38,302 nt of DNA from Pseudomonadota bacterium (GTDB taxonomy: Bacteria > Pseudomonadota > Alphaproteobacteria > Micropepsales > Micropepsaceae): contig JACQDN010000039.1 in NCBI GenBank assembly GCA_016201105.1, forward strand, positions 1-38,302, read 5' to 3'. This document shows, piece by piece, positions 1 to 8,135 of this stretch (its first letter is position 1; the number at the start of each line of letters is the position of its first letter). The position numbers and the translations under genes are program-made. Under the pieces are notes generated by a model that worked only from the letters and a program-made list of their open reading frames with translations, made no database searches and was not told where the DNA came from.

Positions 1-143
1 CGCCGCCCCTCTCTCAATATCACGGTGCACCCTCCAAAGTGATTCGGGTGCTCGAAAATGAATCACAACCGATTCATCCGATTCAAGAAATTGCGAGATC
101 GACCGTACTCACGAGGCGGTCAAATTGTGGGTAATCGAAAGTC

Positions 144-764
144 ATGCAATCCCATCACGCCAGCATGATCGCCAGTCGCGAAGCGATTATCTTGAGCATG
201 ATCGATATCGACGTGACGCGGGCGGTTCTTTCGCGCGTGGTGAACGATCGCGGCAAAGCGGACACGCAGGTCGCGGCTCCGGAACCGTCCCGCATTCTAT
301 GCCTAAATCGTAACGACATATTGTTGAACTCGCGGGCGGGAAAATTTATGCTCGACCAGGTGAAGGTGCTGACCGCCGAAGCCGAAGCAGAATTCAAGGT
401 GCGCAGCGATCAATTCACGCAGGAAGCGAAGAAATTGAACAGCGAGCCGGATCACGCCGATCCGCAGGTTCAATCCGAGATCGACGACTACAATCGTCGA
501 ACGGACGCTTTCCAACGGGACGTGTCCCAACGGCAAACTGAAATTGATAATGGAGTTGCCGCCGCGCGCTCCCGCGTGGAACAAGTTCTCGCGCCAATTG
601 TGACAAAAATTATGCGCGATCACGGCGCGAATATTCTGGTTGACCGAAATGCCGTCGTGATCGGGATGTCGGACATTGATATAACAGCAGAAGCGATTGA
701 AGCTCTTGACGTGGTGCTGCCCGCGCCGCGTGTTGAGCGGCTTAAGGCCGCGCCTCCGAAATAG
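144..764 (+). CDS. OmpH/Skp-like protein, N-terminally truncated paralogue
   Basis: The 206-residue product matches residues about 226-430 of the next gene almost end to end. It has the first strand of a Skp body (RILCLNRNDILLNS), a heptad-rich helical arm (about residues 75-145) and the closing Skp motif ILVDRNAVVIG...DIDITAEAI. Skp/OmpH proteins are periplasmic holdase chaperones for outer-membrane proteins. This copy has no signal peptide: it starts inside the second module of its paralogue (MQSHHAS against MQSRHAS). An in-frame TAA lies 9 bases before the ATG and no clear Shine-Dalgarno is visible. The reading frame is intact, so it may be expressed in the cytoplasm, but it looks like a duplicate that lost its 5' part. 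Family is fairly certain; functional status is not. Confidence 0.6.
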   Translation: MQSHHASMIASREAIILSMIDIDVTRAVLSRVVNDRGKADTQVAAPEPSRILCLNRNDILLNSRAGKFMLDQVKVLTAEAEAEFKVRSDQFTQEAKKLNSEPDHADPQVQSEIDDYNRRTDAFQRDVSQRQTEIDNGVAAARSRVEQVLAPIVTKIMRDHGANILVDRNAVVIGMSDIDITAEAIEALDVVLPAPRVERLKAAPPK

Positions 765-780
765 AGGTTCCAGGCCGACA

Positions 781-2088
781 ATGCTGATTTCCCGCTACAC
801 GATGTCAGTGTGGAGCGCTGCCTGGGCGGCAACCATGGTTGCCATGATCGCTGGAGCACTCGGCGCGCCATCGCACATGGACGCCGACGAGTATCGAAAG
901 CCCATCCATCGCATCCAATATAGCACGGGTTCGGGAAATCAGTCGTCCAGCCAGAGCGATGCTTTAAATCCAGTACTGAATTTCCCCAGCACGAACGCTG
1001 AACCGTGGAAACACGGAATTCTGGGAGCGCCCCAGAAGGAGCAAAAGGTTGATACGCCGCGGATCCTGACCATCGACTACAAGCAATTGATCGACCGCTA
1101 CGACAATCCAAATCTTATCGGCGAGGCGGCGCAGAAGGCCCATAAAGAATTTTCAAAAACGGTCTGGCCGCTCTTGCAGCAGCTGGTAGCCGAAAATGGG
1201 GGCAATCTGCTCTTGGATCGGCGGATATTCCTCACCGACACCACGAGCACCGACATTTCCGACCTGGCATTCGAAAGGCTGGACGCGGCTTATCCGCCAG
1301 CGAATATCCCTCAGCCTCCCACAGGATCACCTCGGCGGCCCATTGCGGCTCAGCCGCTTATGCTGGTGGCCGACTTGAAGAAACTCCGAGAGGCAGCCAA
1401 AGCGGTGTATGGGACCCAGACCGACCCCCTGATCGCGGAAGCGCTGTACGCGGTCATGCAATCCCGCCACGCCAGTCTTGTTGTTGATCGCGAAGTAGTC
1501 GTCTCGGGCCTGATCGATATAGACGTGACGAAGGACGCCCTGTCACGTTTGGCTGGCGATCAGAGCCAAGCTGAGTCGAACGATCTGACCCCCCAACTGT
1601 CCGTGGTGGTCAGTATCGACCGTAGTGCGATTTTGAAAAGTTCACGCGCCGGAAATTTCGTGGTCCGGCGCATCATGGCAATGACAGCGGAGGCGGAAGC
1701 GGAGTTCAAGCTACAAGGGGATCACCTCAGGCAGGAGGGCAACCAGTTGATGCAAAAAGTCAGACACATCAGACACATGAGTGTCGAGGTGGAATTAGAA
1801 ATCCACGGCTTTGAGCTTCAGCAGAAGGCATTCGAGAAGGAAGTATCGCAACGGCAGACGGAATTGCAAAACGGGGCTCTTATGGCGCGATACCAGATCG
1901 AGAAGACTTTGGAACCCATTGTGGTCAAGATACAGCGTGACCATGGCGCGAATGTGCTGATCGATCGAAATGCCGTTGTCGTGGGGACGGCCGACATAGA
2001 TGTCACAGCCGAGGCAATTGATGCCTTGGATGCCGCATTGCAAGAGCCGAAGGTGGAGCGGCTAAAGGACCCTCCGCCTCCATTGTGA
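781..2088 (+). CDS. Secreted OmpH/Skp-like protein with three Skp-type modules
   Basis: 435 residues from the ATG chosen because a signal peptide follows directly (hydrophobic 9-28, AGALGA cleavage region). An upstream in-frame start at 697 would bury that signal. Three units share the Skp body pattern, an opening strand and a closing LxDRxxVV...DID(V/I)T motif: about 95-170 (NLLLDRRIFL...TDIS), 193-257 (SLVVDREVVV...DIDVT) and 273-420 (VLIDRNAVVV...DIDVT). Only the third contains the long charged coiled-coil arm (about 300-375) that forms the tentacles of Skp. E. coli Skp is one such unit of about 160 residues. A periplasmic chaperone-like or scaffold role is inferred. The gene follows its truncated paralogue by 16 bases, probably a tandem duplication. 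The C-terminus is proline-rich (PPPPL). Confidence 0.8.
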   Translation: MLISRYTMSVWSAAWAATMVAMIAGALGAPSHMDADEYRKPIHRIQYSTGSGNQSSSQSDALNPVLNFPSTNAEPWKHGILGAPQKEQKVDTPRILTIDYKQLIDRYDNPNLIGEAAQKAHKEFSKTVWPLLQQLVAENGGNLLLDRRIFLTDTTSTDISDLAFERLDAAYPPANIPQPPTGSPRRPIAAQPLMLVADLKKLREAAKAVYGTQTDPLIAEALYAVMQSRHASLVVDREVVVSGLIDIDVTKDALSRLAGDQSQAESNDLTPQLSVVVSIDRSAILKSSRAGNFVVRRIMAMTAEAEAEFKLQGDHLRQEGNQLMQKVRHIRHMSVEVELEIHGFELQQKAFEKEVSQRQTELQNGALMARYQIEKTLEPIVVKIQRDHGANVLIDRNAVVVGTADIDVTAEAIDALDAALQEPKVERLKDPPPPL

Positions 2089-2205
2089 TTTGCAGCTGCG
2101 ATGCCGCTCCCAATGGGCGGCGCGGGCCCTACGCCCTTCACCAAAGCAGCGCCATAGGCGAAGATGCGGCCCTCAATCCACCCCGCTTTTGATGTGAGCT
2201 CGCCC

Positions 2206-3597
2206 ATGCCCCTTTCAAATGCCCAGATGCGCGACGTTCAAAGCGTCCTGCACCCCTACACCAATCTGGTGAAATTCCGCCAAACCGGTCCCTTGATCTT
2301 CGACCGCGGCAAGGGCGTGCATCTCTATGACGAGCAGGGCAAGGACTATATCGAGGCGATGAGCGGGCTGTGGTGCACGGCGCTCGGCTGGGGGGAAACC
2401 GTGCTGGCCGAGGTCGCGGCCGAACAGATGAAGAAGTTCGCTTACGGCCATCTCTTTGCCGGCAAGAGCCATGAACCGGCGATTGCGCTCGCCGAGAAGC
2501 TCAAAGAGGTGGCGCCGTTTCCCGTCGGCAAGGTGTTCTTTGCCAATTCCGGTTCCGAGGCGAACGACACCCAGATCAAGCTGGCGTGGTACGCGGCCAA
2601 CGCCCGGGGCACGCCCCAGAAGAAGAAAATCATCTCGCGCACGAAGGCCTATCACGGCGTGACGCTCGCCAGCGCCAGCCTCACGGGCCTGCCCAACAAT
2701 CACAGAAGCTTCAACCTGCCATTCGAGTTCGTGCGGTTCACCGAGTGTCCGCACTATTACCGCAGCGCCGCAGCCGGCGAGAGTGAAGCGCAATACTCTC
2801 AGCGTCTGGCCGGCCTGCTCGACGAACTGATCCAAGCCGAAGGTCCGGACACCATCGCCGCCATGATTGCCGAACCGGTGCTGGGCGCGGGCGGCGTCAT
2901 CCTGCCGCCGAAGGGTTATTTCGAAGCGATCATGAAGGTGCTCGATTCCTACGGCATTCCCATGATCGATGACGAAGTCATCACCGGCTTCGGCCGCACC
3001 GGCAATTGGTTCGGCTGCGAAACATACAAATTCACCCCCGACAGTATGACCATCGCCAAGGCGCTTTCGTCGGCCTATCTGCCGATCTCCGCCGTGCTGT
3101 TGTCGCCGGAACTGTCGGAGATCGTCGAACAGGAATCCGGCAAGATCGGCACCTTCGGACACGGCTTCACCTATGGCGGCCATCCGGTGCCGTGTGCGGT
3201 GGCGCTGAAAACCATCGAGCTCTATCAGGAGCGCGACATCGTCGGCCATGTGCGCCAGGTCGCGCCGGCGTTTGAAAAGCGGATCGCCAAGTACATCGAT
3301 CACCCGTTGGTGGGTGAGGTGCAAAGCGTCGGTCTTCTGGGCGGAATCGAACTGGTCGCTGACAAGCAGGCCAGGATACCGTTCGAAGTCGCTCGCGCGG
3401 TGGCAGCCACCATCGTCGGCTTTGCGCAAGAGGAAGGCGTGATCTTAAGACCGCTGATGGGAGATCGCATCGCGTTCTGCCCGCCGCTCGTCATCACCGA
3501 GAACGAAATCGACGAACTCTTCGCCCGCTTCGATCGCGCCATGGCGCGCGGATTGGATTGGGCGATGAAGGAAGGACATCTGTCCCTCCCTCGATAA
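2206..3597 (+). CDS. Class III PLP-dependent (omega-amino acid/diamine-pyruvate) aminotransferase
   Basis: The 463-residue product has the whole class III fold signature. It shows the phosphate-binding region NSGSEANDTQIKL, the ring-stacking segment YHGVTLAS, the cofactor aspartate in DDEVITGFGRTG and the Schiff-base lysine in TIAKALSSAYLP (Lys285). Family members move an omega-amino group from substrates such as beta-alanine, putrescine or GABA to pyruvate or 2-oxoglutarate. The exact donor cannot be read here, although the overall pattern resembles omega-amino acid or putrescine:pyruvate enzymes. It is cytosolic. An in-frame ATG at 2164 would add 14 residues and is possible (AGGCGA upstream); 2206 is preferred because homologues of this type usually begin near the SNAQ segment. 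It appears monocistronic. Confidence 0.9.
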   Translation: MPLSNAQMRDVQSVLHPYTNLVKFRQTGPLIFDRGKGVHLYDEQGKDYIEAMSGLWCTALGWGETVLAEVAAEQMKKFAYGHLFAGKSHEPAIALAEKLKEVAPFPVGKVFFANSGSEANDTQIKLAWYAANARGTPQKKKIISRTKAYHGVTLASASLTGLPNNHRSFNLPFEFVRFTECPHYYRSAAAGESEAQYSQRLAGLLDELIQAEGPDTIAAMIAEPVLGAGGVILPPKGYFEAIMKVLDSYGIPMIDDEVITGFGRTGNWFGCETYKFTPDSMTIAKALSSAYLPISAVLLSPELSEIVEQESGKIGTFGHGFTYGGHPVPCAVALKTIELYQERDIVGHVRQVAPAFEKRIAKYIDHPLVGEVQSVGLLGGIELVADKQARIPFEVARAVAATIVGFAQEEGVILRPLMGDRIAFCPPLVITENEIDELFARFDRAMARGLDWAMKEGHLSLPR

Positions 3598-3680
3598 AGC
3601 CTGCGTGCAGGGCAGGCGCAACGCCCGTATCTTGGATAGAGTTCCTCCTTAACAGATTGGAATAGATAAGTAATTTTGTA

Positions 3681-3719
3681 GTTGATTTTCAAGTCAACCT
3701 GACGTATATTCTGAGGGAG
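3681..3719 (+). promoter_or_regulatory. Promoter, palindromic operator and RBS of the HigBA-like operon
   Basis: A sigma-70-like promoter can be read: -35 TTGATT at 3682-3687, a 17-base spacer, and -10 TATATT at 3705-3710. An 18-bp palindrome (GTTGA...TCAAC, one mismatched pair) at 3681-3698 covers the -35 box, where the HTH antitoxin would be expected to repress. A Shine-Dalgarno GAGGGAGA at 3712-3719 precedes the GTG start at 3727. The assignment as autoregulatory operator is inference from position. Confidence 0.6.
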
Positions 3720-3726
3720 ATCAGAA

Positions 3727-4071
3727 GTGGTCGGTGTTCCGCGAGACCATGCGCTGCTGCAGAACCTAAGAGCAGCCTTTGGCACTCTTCCGGCAGTAGC
3801 CGTAGACGAGGTCTTGAACTATCTGGCTCAGGTCAAGCGCTACGGCGCGGACAAGGAAGACAAAGTGGCGATCCTCAACGGCCGTTTTGAAGTGTATTTC
3901 AGGGAACTGGCGGGGGTCGTAGTTTTGTTCACGAGAGATCTTATCGATGGAGCCTTCACCCTTGTCAGCCTCGAAGGACGCGTGCCCCAAAAGCAGGTCG
4001 CGGTGGATCGATGTGCTCTCGCGCTGGGAGTAGTGATCGAAAGCACGCATATCTTCAGTGAGAGATATTGA
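3727..4071 (+). CDS. HigB/RelE-like toxin of a type II toxin-antitoxin pair (putative)
   Basis: 114 residues, GTG start with a strong Shine-Dalgarno. The sequence is weakly similar in layout to the Gp49/HigB branch of RelE-type mRNA interferases: a helical N-terminus, then a strand-rich core (FEVYFRELAGVVVLF...AFTLVSLEGR) followed by a helix (KQVAVDRCALALG). In the family this fold binds the ribosome and cleaves mRNA. The match is not strong enough to name catalytic residues. The main support is context: toxin-first order, stop codon overlapping the start of an XRE-type antitoxin (TGATG), and an autoregulatory-type promoter. Base composition of the leader is A+T-richer than its neighbours, which suggests acquisition. 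Confidence 0.55.
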   Translation: MVGVPRDHALLQNLRAAFGTLPAVAVDEVLNYLAQVKRYGADKEDKVAILNGRFEVYFRELAGVVVLFTRDLIDGAFTLVSLEGRVPQKQVAVDRCALALGVVIESTHIFSERY

Positions 4072-4520
4072 TGCCCATTGAACGCATAGTCCTTGGCTTG
4101 AATAAAATAGCTGCCAAAGATCAGCTGCAGGAACTGCAGAACGAAGTTCTCGCGGAACGCGACGATTTCAGGCTTGCGCACGAGAAAAGCCGCTTCAAGC
4201 GCGCGATCGCAATGGCACTGGTAGGAATTCGCAAAGGAGCGGGCTTGACCCAGACGGAGCTGGCCAATCGCGCGGGATGGGACAAAGCCTATGTCTCGCG
4301 GCTGGAAGGCGCGTCGGGAGGTCTGCCTGAACTCGAAACGCTTATGCATTATGCGAATGTCTGCCGCGCACCTCTTCGACTTGCAGTAGGCGATCCCGTC
4401 TATGGCAATGTTATTGAACTCGTGCCGGATAGGGCCGAGAAAGCGAAAGAGACTATCAAGCAAGAGGAAGTTGCCGCTTTCTACGAAAACGATACGCGGA
4501 ACTATACCTCCGATATTTGA
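4071..4520 (+). CDS. XRE-family HTH antitoxin (HigA-like)
   Basis: 149 residues. A Cro/C1-type helix-turn-helix lies at about 45-102; the turn and recognition helix read GLTQTELANRAGWDKAYVSRLE. About 40 helical, charged residues precede it and an acidic tail of about 35 follows, which could be the toxin-binding parts. In HigBA systems this protein neutralises the toxin and represses the operon by binding a palindrome at the promoter; one is visible at 3681-3698. The ATG overlaps the toxin stop by one base, so translation is probably coupled; a TTG at 4068 is an alternative start. Antitoxin role is inferred from position and HTH. Confidence 0.75.
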   Translation: MPIERIVLGLNKIAAKDQLQELQNEVLAERDDFRLAHEKSRFKRAIAMALVGIRKGAGLTQTELANRAGWDKAYVSRLEGASGGLPELETLMHYANVCRAPLRLAVGDPVYGNVIELVPDRAEKAKETIKQEEVAAFYENDTRNYTSDI

Positions 4521-4541
4521 ACCTTTCCGTCTGAAACACGC

Positions 4542-4817
4542 ATGGAAGTGGCAGCAAATATTCTCGGACTCTTGGGAGCGCTTTTGCTGGTATTCCCAGC
4601 CTTCTACGGCGCACGCATCGTTTACCGCGCCTCGCGTTTGGCGAGGAACGCAAACCTAATTCCGGATGTGGAAATCGAAACCCGACGCGTGCAAGCGGTC
4701 GACGAAATTCTCGCGCTACAAAATAAGTGGAACAAGCCGCTGGCTCTATGCCTTTTCGGCGGCATGGGCCTTGGCATTTTGTCTTACATTATGCTGCTTC
4801 TGAAAGAATTGACTTGA
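4542..4817 (+). CDS. Small two-helix membrane protein downstream of the TA pair
   Basis: 91 residues with two predicted membrane helices (about 4-24, ANILGLLGALLLVFPAFYG, and about 65-86) joined by a basic then acidic cytosolic loop (YRASRLARNANLIPDVEIE). It starts 21 bases after the antitoxin stop on the same strand and ends 9 bases before the convergent antiporter gene, so it is likely the third cistron of the TA operon. No Shine-Dalgarno is evident. I do not recognise the family. It may be cargo unrelated to the toxin-antitoxin function. Confidence 0.5.
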   Translation: MEVAANILGLLGALLLVFPAFYGARIVYRASRLARNANLIPDVEIETRRVQAVDEILALQNKWNKPLALCLFGGMGLGILSYIMLLLKELT

Positions 4818-4826
4818 CGGTCCACC

Positions 4827-6086
4827 TTATCGCCACGATTGGATTTCATACGGCTCATCCAACCAACGCGTCAGCGGCGTAAAGGTGAGCCCCTGCACGC
4901 AAATCGAAAACGCGACGACGACATAAGTCGCCGCCAGAATCAGCGTGCGCTCTTCGCCTTGCGGCAGCGACAGCGCGAGCGCGAGCGAAAGCGCGCCGTG
5001 CAATCCGCCCCAGCCGAGAATGAGCGTCGGGCCTCGTTCGGCATGTCGTAATCGATAATACGCGCCCCATGGCAGTACGACGGCGAAGCGTGCCAGGAGC
5101 ACTAACGGAATCGCGATCAGCAGAAGGCCGGCCTGTCCCGGCAGGAACGGCACCACCAGCATTTCCACGCCCAGCAGCAGAAACAGCAGGGCGTTGAGGA
5201 TTTCGTCCACCAGCGTCCAGAACGCCCGCAGATAGGCTTCCGTCTCGCCGGCCATGGCGGCCTTGGCGCGGTTGCCGCCGAACAGCATTCCGGCACCGAC
5301 GACCGCGATTGCGCCGCTCAAATGCAGCGCTTGGGCGCCCGCGTAAGCGCCCATGGCCAATGCGATCGACATCGCCACTTCGATCACGAAATCGTCGAGC
5401 GTGTGCATGGCGCGGATCACGAGCCAGCTGGCCGCAACGCCCAGCGCCAAACCACCCGCCGCTTCCAGAATCACTTGTCCCACTGCGCCGAACGCGTTCA
5501 TCTGGCCGTTGCCGGTTGCGAGCGCCAGCAGCGCGGTGAAGGCGACAATCCCGACACCGTCGTTGAACAAGGCTTCACCCTGCAGAACGATTTGCAGCGT
5601 CTTCGAAAGTTTGCCGTGTTTCACAGTCGCCAGAACCGCGATCGGATCTGTCGGGCTGATGAGCGCGCCGAACACGAGGGCCCAGGACAGCGACAACGGG
5701 ATGGAAAGCGCGCGCGCCGCAAGCCAGAGGCCGACACCCACGATCGCGATGGACGCGGCGACCCCGAGAGTTGCCAGCACGCCGACCGACAGCCAGCGCC
5801 GGCGCATTTCGGCGAGATCGATCTGCATCGCGCCCGCGAACAGCAGGAATGCGAGCATGTAGTTCAGGACCGCGGAGGTGAAATCGATGCCGTCGACCAG
5901 CGCTTTGATCTGACGCAGCGTCTGCATCTGCGGCCACAGAAATTGCAAGCCGAACAGCGCGAGCGAGCCAAGGATGCCGAGCAGGAGCATCGCCACGCCA
6001 TTGGGCATATGGAGGGTTTTGGCGTTCAGCCATCCGGCCAGCGCCACCAGGGCCATCAGGATCGCGACGAGCTCGAAAGCGGTCAT
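4827..6086 (-). CDS. Na+/H+ antiporter, CPA1/NhaP type
   Basis: 419 residues, almost entirely hydrophobic, with about 12 membrane helices. The CPA1 hallmark SPTDPIAVLATVKHG follows helix 5, and a second conserved acidic region lies at EALFNDGVGIVAF; both belong to the ion-binding core of this family. Such proteins exchange cytosolic Na+ (sometimes K+) for protons at the inner membrane, serving pH and salt homeostasis. The protein is shorter than NhaP proteins with cytosolic C-terminal domains and ends soon after the last helix. It is transcribed away from the MerR regulator, sharing a 170-base intergenic region that holds a strong palindrome. Confidence 0.9.
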   Translation of the reverse strand: MTAFELVAILMALVALAGWLNAKTLHMPNGVAMLLLGILGSLALFGLQFLWPQMQTLRQIKALVDGIDFTSAVLNYMLAFLLFAGAMQIDLAEMRRRWLSVGVLATLGVAASIAIVGVGLWLAARALSIPLSLSWALVFGALISPTDPIAVLATVKHGKLSKTLQIVLQGEALFNDGVGIVAFTALLALATGNGQMNAFGAVGQVILEAAGGLALGVAASWLVIRAMHTLDDFVIEVAMSIALAMGAYAGAQALHLSGAIAVVGAGMLFGGNRAKAAMAGETEAYLRAFWTLVDEILNALLFLLLGVEMLVVPFLPGQAGLLLIAIPLVLLARFAVVLPWGAYYRLRHAERGPTLILGWGGLHGALSLALALSLPQGEERTLILAATYVVVAFSICVQGLTFTPLTRWLDEPYEIQSWR

Positions 6087-6164
6087 GCCCGCTTATACCG
6101 GCGCGAAGCCAATCCGGCTCTCGGTTTTTCCGAAAAATCCGCAGAAAACTGCGATTTCCCACAG

Positions 6165-6188
6165 ATTGACGTTCACGTAAACGTCAAT
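6165..6188. promoter_or_regulatory. Near-perfect palindrome, probable MerR/LiuR-type operator
   Basis: A 24-bp palindrome with 11 of 12 pairs matching: outer arms ATTGACGTT and AACGTCAAT around a CACGTA core. It lies between the divergent antiporter and MerR genes, 68 bases before the MerR ATG. TTGACGTT/ACGT-rich palindromes are what I recall for LiuR-type MerR regulators of branched-chain amino acid and acyl-CoA catabolism in proteobacteria. Assignment to the adjacent regulator is inference. Confidence 0.6.
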
Positions 6189-6256
6189 TACGAATCTACC
6201 TCGGAAACATTGGGAAGGACTGGAAGAGAGGCGAACAGCCCCTCCAGAAAACGAGC

Positions 6257-6697
6257 ATGAGCCGCACATATTCCATCCGCGATCTGGTGAAGGAGTTCGG
6301 GATCACCTCCCGCACGCTGCGCCACTACGAAGACGAAGGCTTGATTGCGCCGGAGCGGCGCGGGCAGGCGCGCGTCTATTCCGCGCGCGATCGCGCCCGC
6401 GTCACGCTGATCTTGCGCGGGCGCCGCGTCGGTTTCACGCTGGCCGAAATCGGCGAGATTCTCGATCTCTACCATTCCGGCGACGGCGGCACGACACAGC
6501 TCCAGCATTCGCACAAGAAGTTCAAACAGCGCATCACTGCGTTGGAGCGCCAGCTTCACGACATCGAAGAAGCCATTTCCGAGTTGAAGCTTGGTGTCAC
6601 CTTCATCGAAACGAAACTCGCTGAACGCGCCGCCGATCTCGAGCCCGCGCCGCGCATGAAGATGACGGGCTACTCCGTCATGCCGGCGGAAGAATGA
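6257..6697 (+). CDS. MerR-family transcriptional regulator, LiuR-like
   Basis: 146 residues. The N-terminal winged HTH is typical of MerR proteins (YSIRDLVKEFGITSRTLRHY, then EDEGLIAPERRGQARVYSARD), followed by an RGRRVGFTLAEIGEIL segment and a dimerising coiled coil (about 85-125). There are no metal-binding cysteines near the C-terminus, so it is not a metal sensor. The length and the RRGQxRVYSxRDRxR pattern fit the LiuR/acyl-CoA-catabolism branch. The genes that follow encode thiolase, FadJ-type and crotonase-type enzymes, which supports control of acyl-CoA degradation. It probably binds the palindrome at 6165-6188 and regulates its own gene. Confidence 0.85.
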   Translation: MSRTYSIRDLVKEFGITSRTLRHYEDEGLIAPERRGQARVYSARDRARVTLILRGRRVGFTLAEIGEILDLYHSGDGGTTQLQHSHKKFKQRITALERQLHDIEEAISELKLGVTFIETKLAERAADLEPAPRMKMTGYSVMPAEE

Positions 6698-6702
6698 TGG
6701 TG

Positions 6703-6902
6703 TCACCTCCCCCTCGTGGGGAGGTCGATCCGCCTTCGCCAAGGCTACGGCGGACGAAGTGATGCTCCTGACCCGCCGAAGCTTCAGCGTAGGCGGGAAT
6801 TTGCGAAGCAAATTTCGGGTGAGGGGAAGCCTCGACACTGCCCCTCACCCGAAAATCCTTCGCTGCGCTACGGATTTTTCGACCTCTCCACAAGGGAGAG
6901 GT
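6703..6902. repeat. Interspersed palindromic element, copy A
   Basis: A 200-base element fills the gap between the MerR gene and the thiolase gene. Its ends are about 26-base inverted repeats (CACCTCCCC...GGTCGA against TCGACCTCTCC...GAGGTG), each able to fold on itself. Inside is a perfect 14-bp inverted repeat, TTTCGGGTGAGGGG at 6813-6826 and its complement at 6841-6854. Further hairpins (TCCGCC...GGCGGA) occur near the left end. The same architecture recurs at 8136 and 13408. The element stops just before the thiolase Shine-Dalgarno. Confidence 0.85.
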
Positions 6903-6916
6903 GATTGGAGAGACAA

Positions 6917-8125
6917 ATGACCGAATGCTTCATCTATGACGCCGTGCGCACGCCGCGCGGCAAAGGCAAGAAAGACGGCGCGCTGCACGAAGTGACGGCG
7001 CTGGAGCTGGGCACCCAGGTGCTGAAGAACATCCGCGACCGCAACAAGCTCGACACCGCGATCGTCGACGACGTGATATTCGGTTGCGTCGATCCGGTGA
7101 ACGAACAGGGCGCCGACATCGCGCGCCTGGCCGTGCTCAATGCCGACTATGCCGAAAGCGTCGCCGGCGTGCAGGTCAACCGCTTCTGCGCCTCCGGCCT
7201 GGAGGCTTGCAACATTGCGGCCGGCCAGGTGATGAGCGGCCAGTCGGAGATGGCCATTGGCGGCGGCGTCGAAAGCATGAGCCGCGTCGGGATGGGCGCG
7301 TCGGGTGGTTCGTGGAGCGTCGATCCCAACATTGCGTTCAAATCCTATTTCGCACCCCAAGGCATCGGCGCCGATCTTATCGCCACGATGGACGGCTTCA
7401 GCCGAGACGACGTCGACGCTTTTGCGGTGGAGAGTCAAAAACGTGCTGCGACCGCCTGGAAAGAGGGCCGCTTCAGCAAATCCGTCATCAAGGTGAAGGA
7501 CATCTTGGGTCAGACCATCCTCGACAAGGACGAGCACATGCGTCCCGACGCGACGATGCAGTCGCTGGCATCGTTGAATGCGTCTTTCGCGCAGATCGGC
7601 GAGTTCGCGGGCTTCGACGCGGTGGCGCAGCAGCGCTATCCGCAGGTCGAAAAGATCAATCACGTCCATCACGCCGGCAATTCCTCCGGCATCGTCGACG
7701 GCTCGGCGGCCGTGCTGATGGGCAGCAAGGATGCCGGCAAGTCGCAAAGCCTGAAGCCACGCGCGCGTATCCGCGCCTTCGGCTCCATCGGATCGGAGCC
7801 GAGCATCATGCTCACCGGTCCCTCTTACGTGACAGAGAAGGTTCTGAAGCGCGCCGGCATGACGGTGAAAGACATCGATCTCTTCGAGCTCAATGAAGCT
7901 TTTGCGGCGGTGGTGTTGCGCTTCATGAAGGTGCTGAACATTTCCCACGATAAGGTCAACGTGAACGGCGGCGCCATCGCTATGGGCCATCCGCTCGGCG
8001 CCACCGGGGCGATGATCCTGGGCACGGTGCTGGACGAGTTGGAGCGGCGCAACTTGACCACGGCGCTCGTCACGCTCTGCGTCGGCGCCGGCATGGGCAC
8101 CGCGACCATTATTGAAAGGGTGTGA
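6917..8125 (+). CDS. Acetyl-CoA C-acyltransferase (thiolase)
   Basis: 402 residues from the ATG that follows a GGAGAG ribosome site. Thiolase landmarks are complete: nucleophilic Cys91 in [10 protein letters not shown], the NEAFA segment ([13 protein letters not shown]), the catalytic histidine in [15 protein letters not shown] and the second active-site cysteine in TLCVGAGMG. The enzyme cleaves 3-ketoacyl-CoA with CoA in the last step of beta-oxidation, or runs in reverse to make acetoacetyl-CoA. With FadJ-type and crotonase-type enzymes immediately downstream, the degradative role is favoured. It is cytosolic. Palindromic elements flank it on both sides, so a shared transcript would carry large hairpins at each junction. 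Confidence 0.92.
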   Translation: MTECFIYDAVRTPRGKGKKDGALHEVTALELGTQVLKNIRDRNKLDTAIVDDVIFGCVDPVNEQGADIARLAVLNADYAESVAGVQVNRFCASGLEACNIAAGQVMSGQSEMAIGGGVESMSRVGMGASGGSWSVDPNIAFKSYFAPQGIGADLIATMDGFSRDDVDAFAVESQKRAATAWKEGRFSKSVIKVKDILGQTILDKDEHMRPDATMQSLASLNASFAQIGEFAGFDAVAQQRYPQVEKINHVHHAGNSSGIVDGSAAVLMGSKDAGKSQSLKPRARIRAFGSIGSEPSIMLTGPSYVTEKVLKRAGMTVKDIDLFELNEAFAAVVLRFMKVLNISHDKVNVNGGAIAMGHPLGATGAMILGTVLDELERRNLTTALVTLCVGAGMGTATIIERV

Positions 8126-8135
8126 CGTGAACCTC

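Noticed and set aside
3..134. Open frame of 43 codons running in from the window edge, ending at a TAA 9 bases before the truncated Skp gene
   Set aside because: No recognisable domain and no start in view. It may be the tail of an upstream gene or the broken first part of the Skp paralogue, but the sequence does not align convincingly with either.
697..780. Upstream in-frame extension of the triple-module Skp-like gene
   Set aside because: It would overlap the preceding gene and put a signal peptide 28 residues inside the protein.
2215..3429. Long open frame on the minus strand opposite the aminotransferase
   Set aside because: Arg/His/Gly-rich composition with no domain; it is the shadow of a high-G+C coding region.
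3599..3617. GCCTGC...GCAGGC hairpin after the aminotransferase
   Set aside because: No T-run follows, and the stem is short, so a terminator call is not supported.
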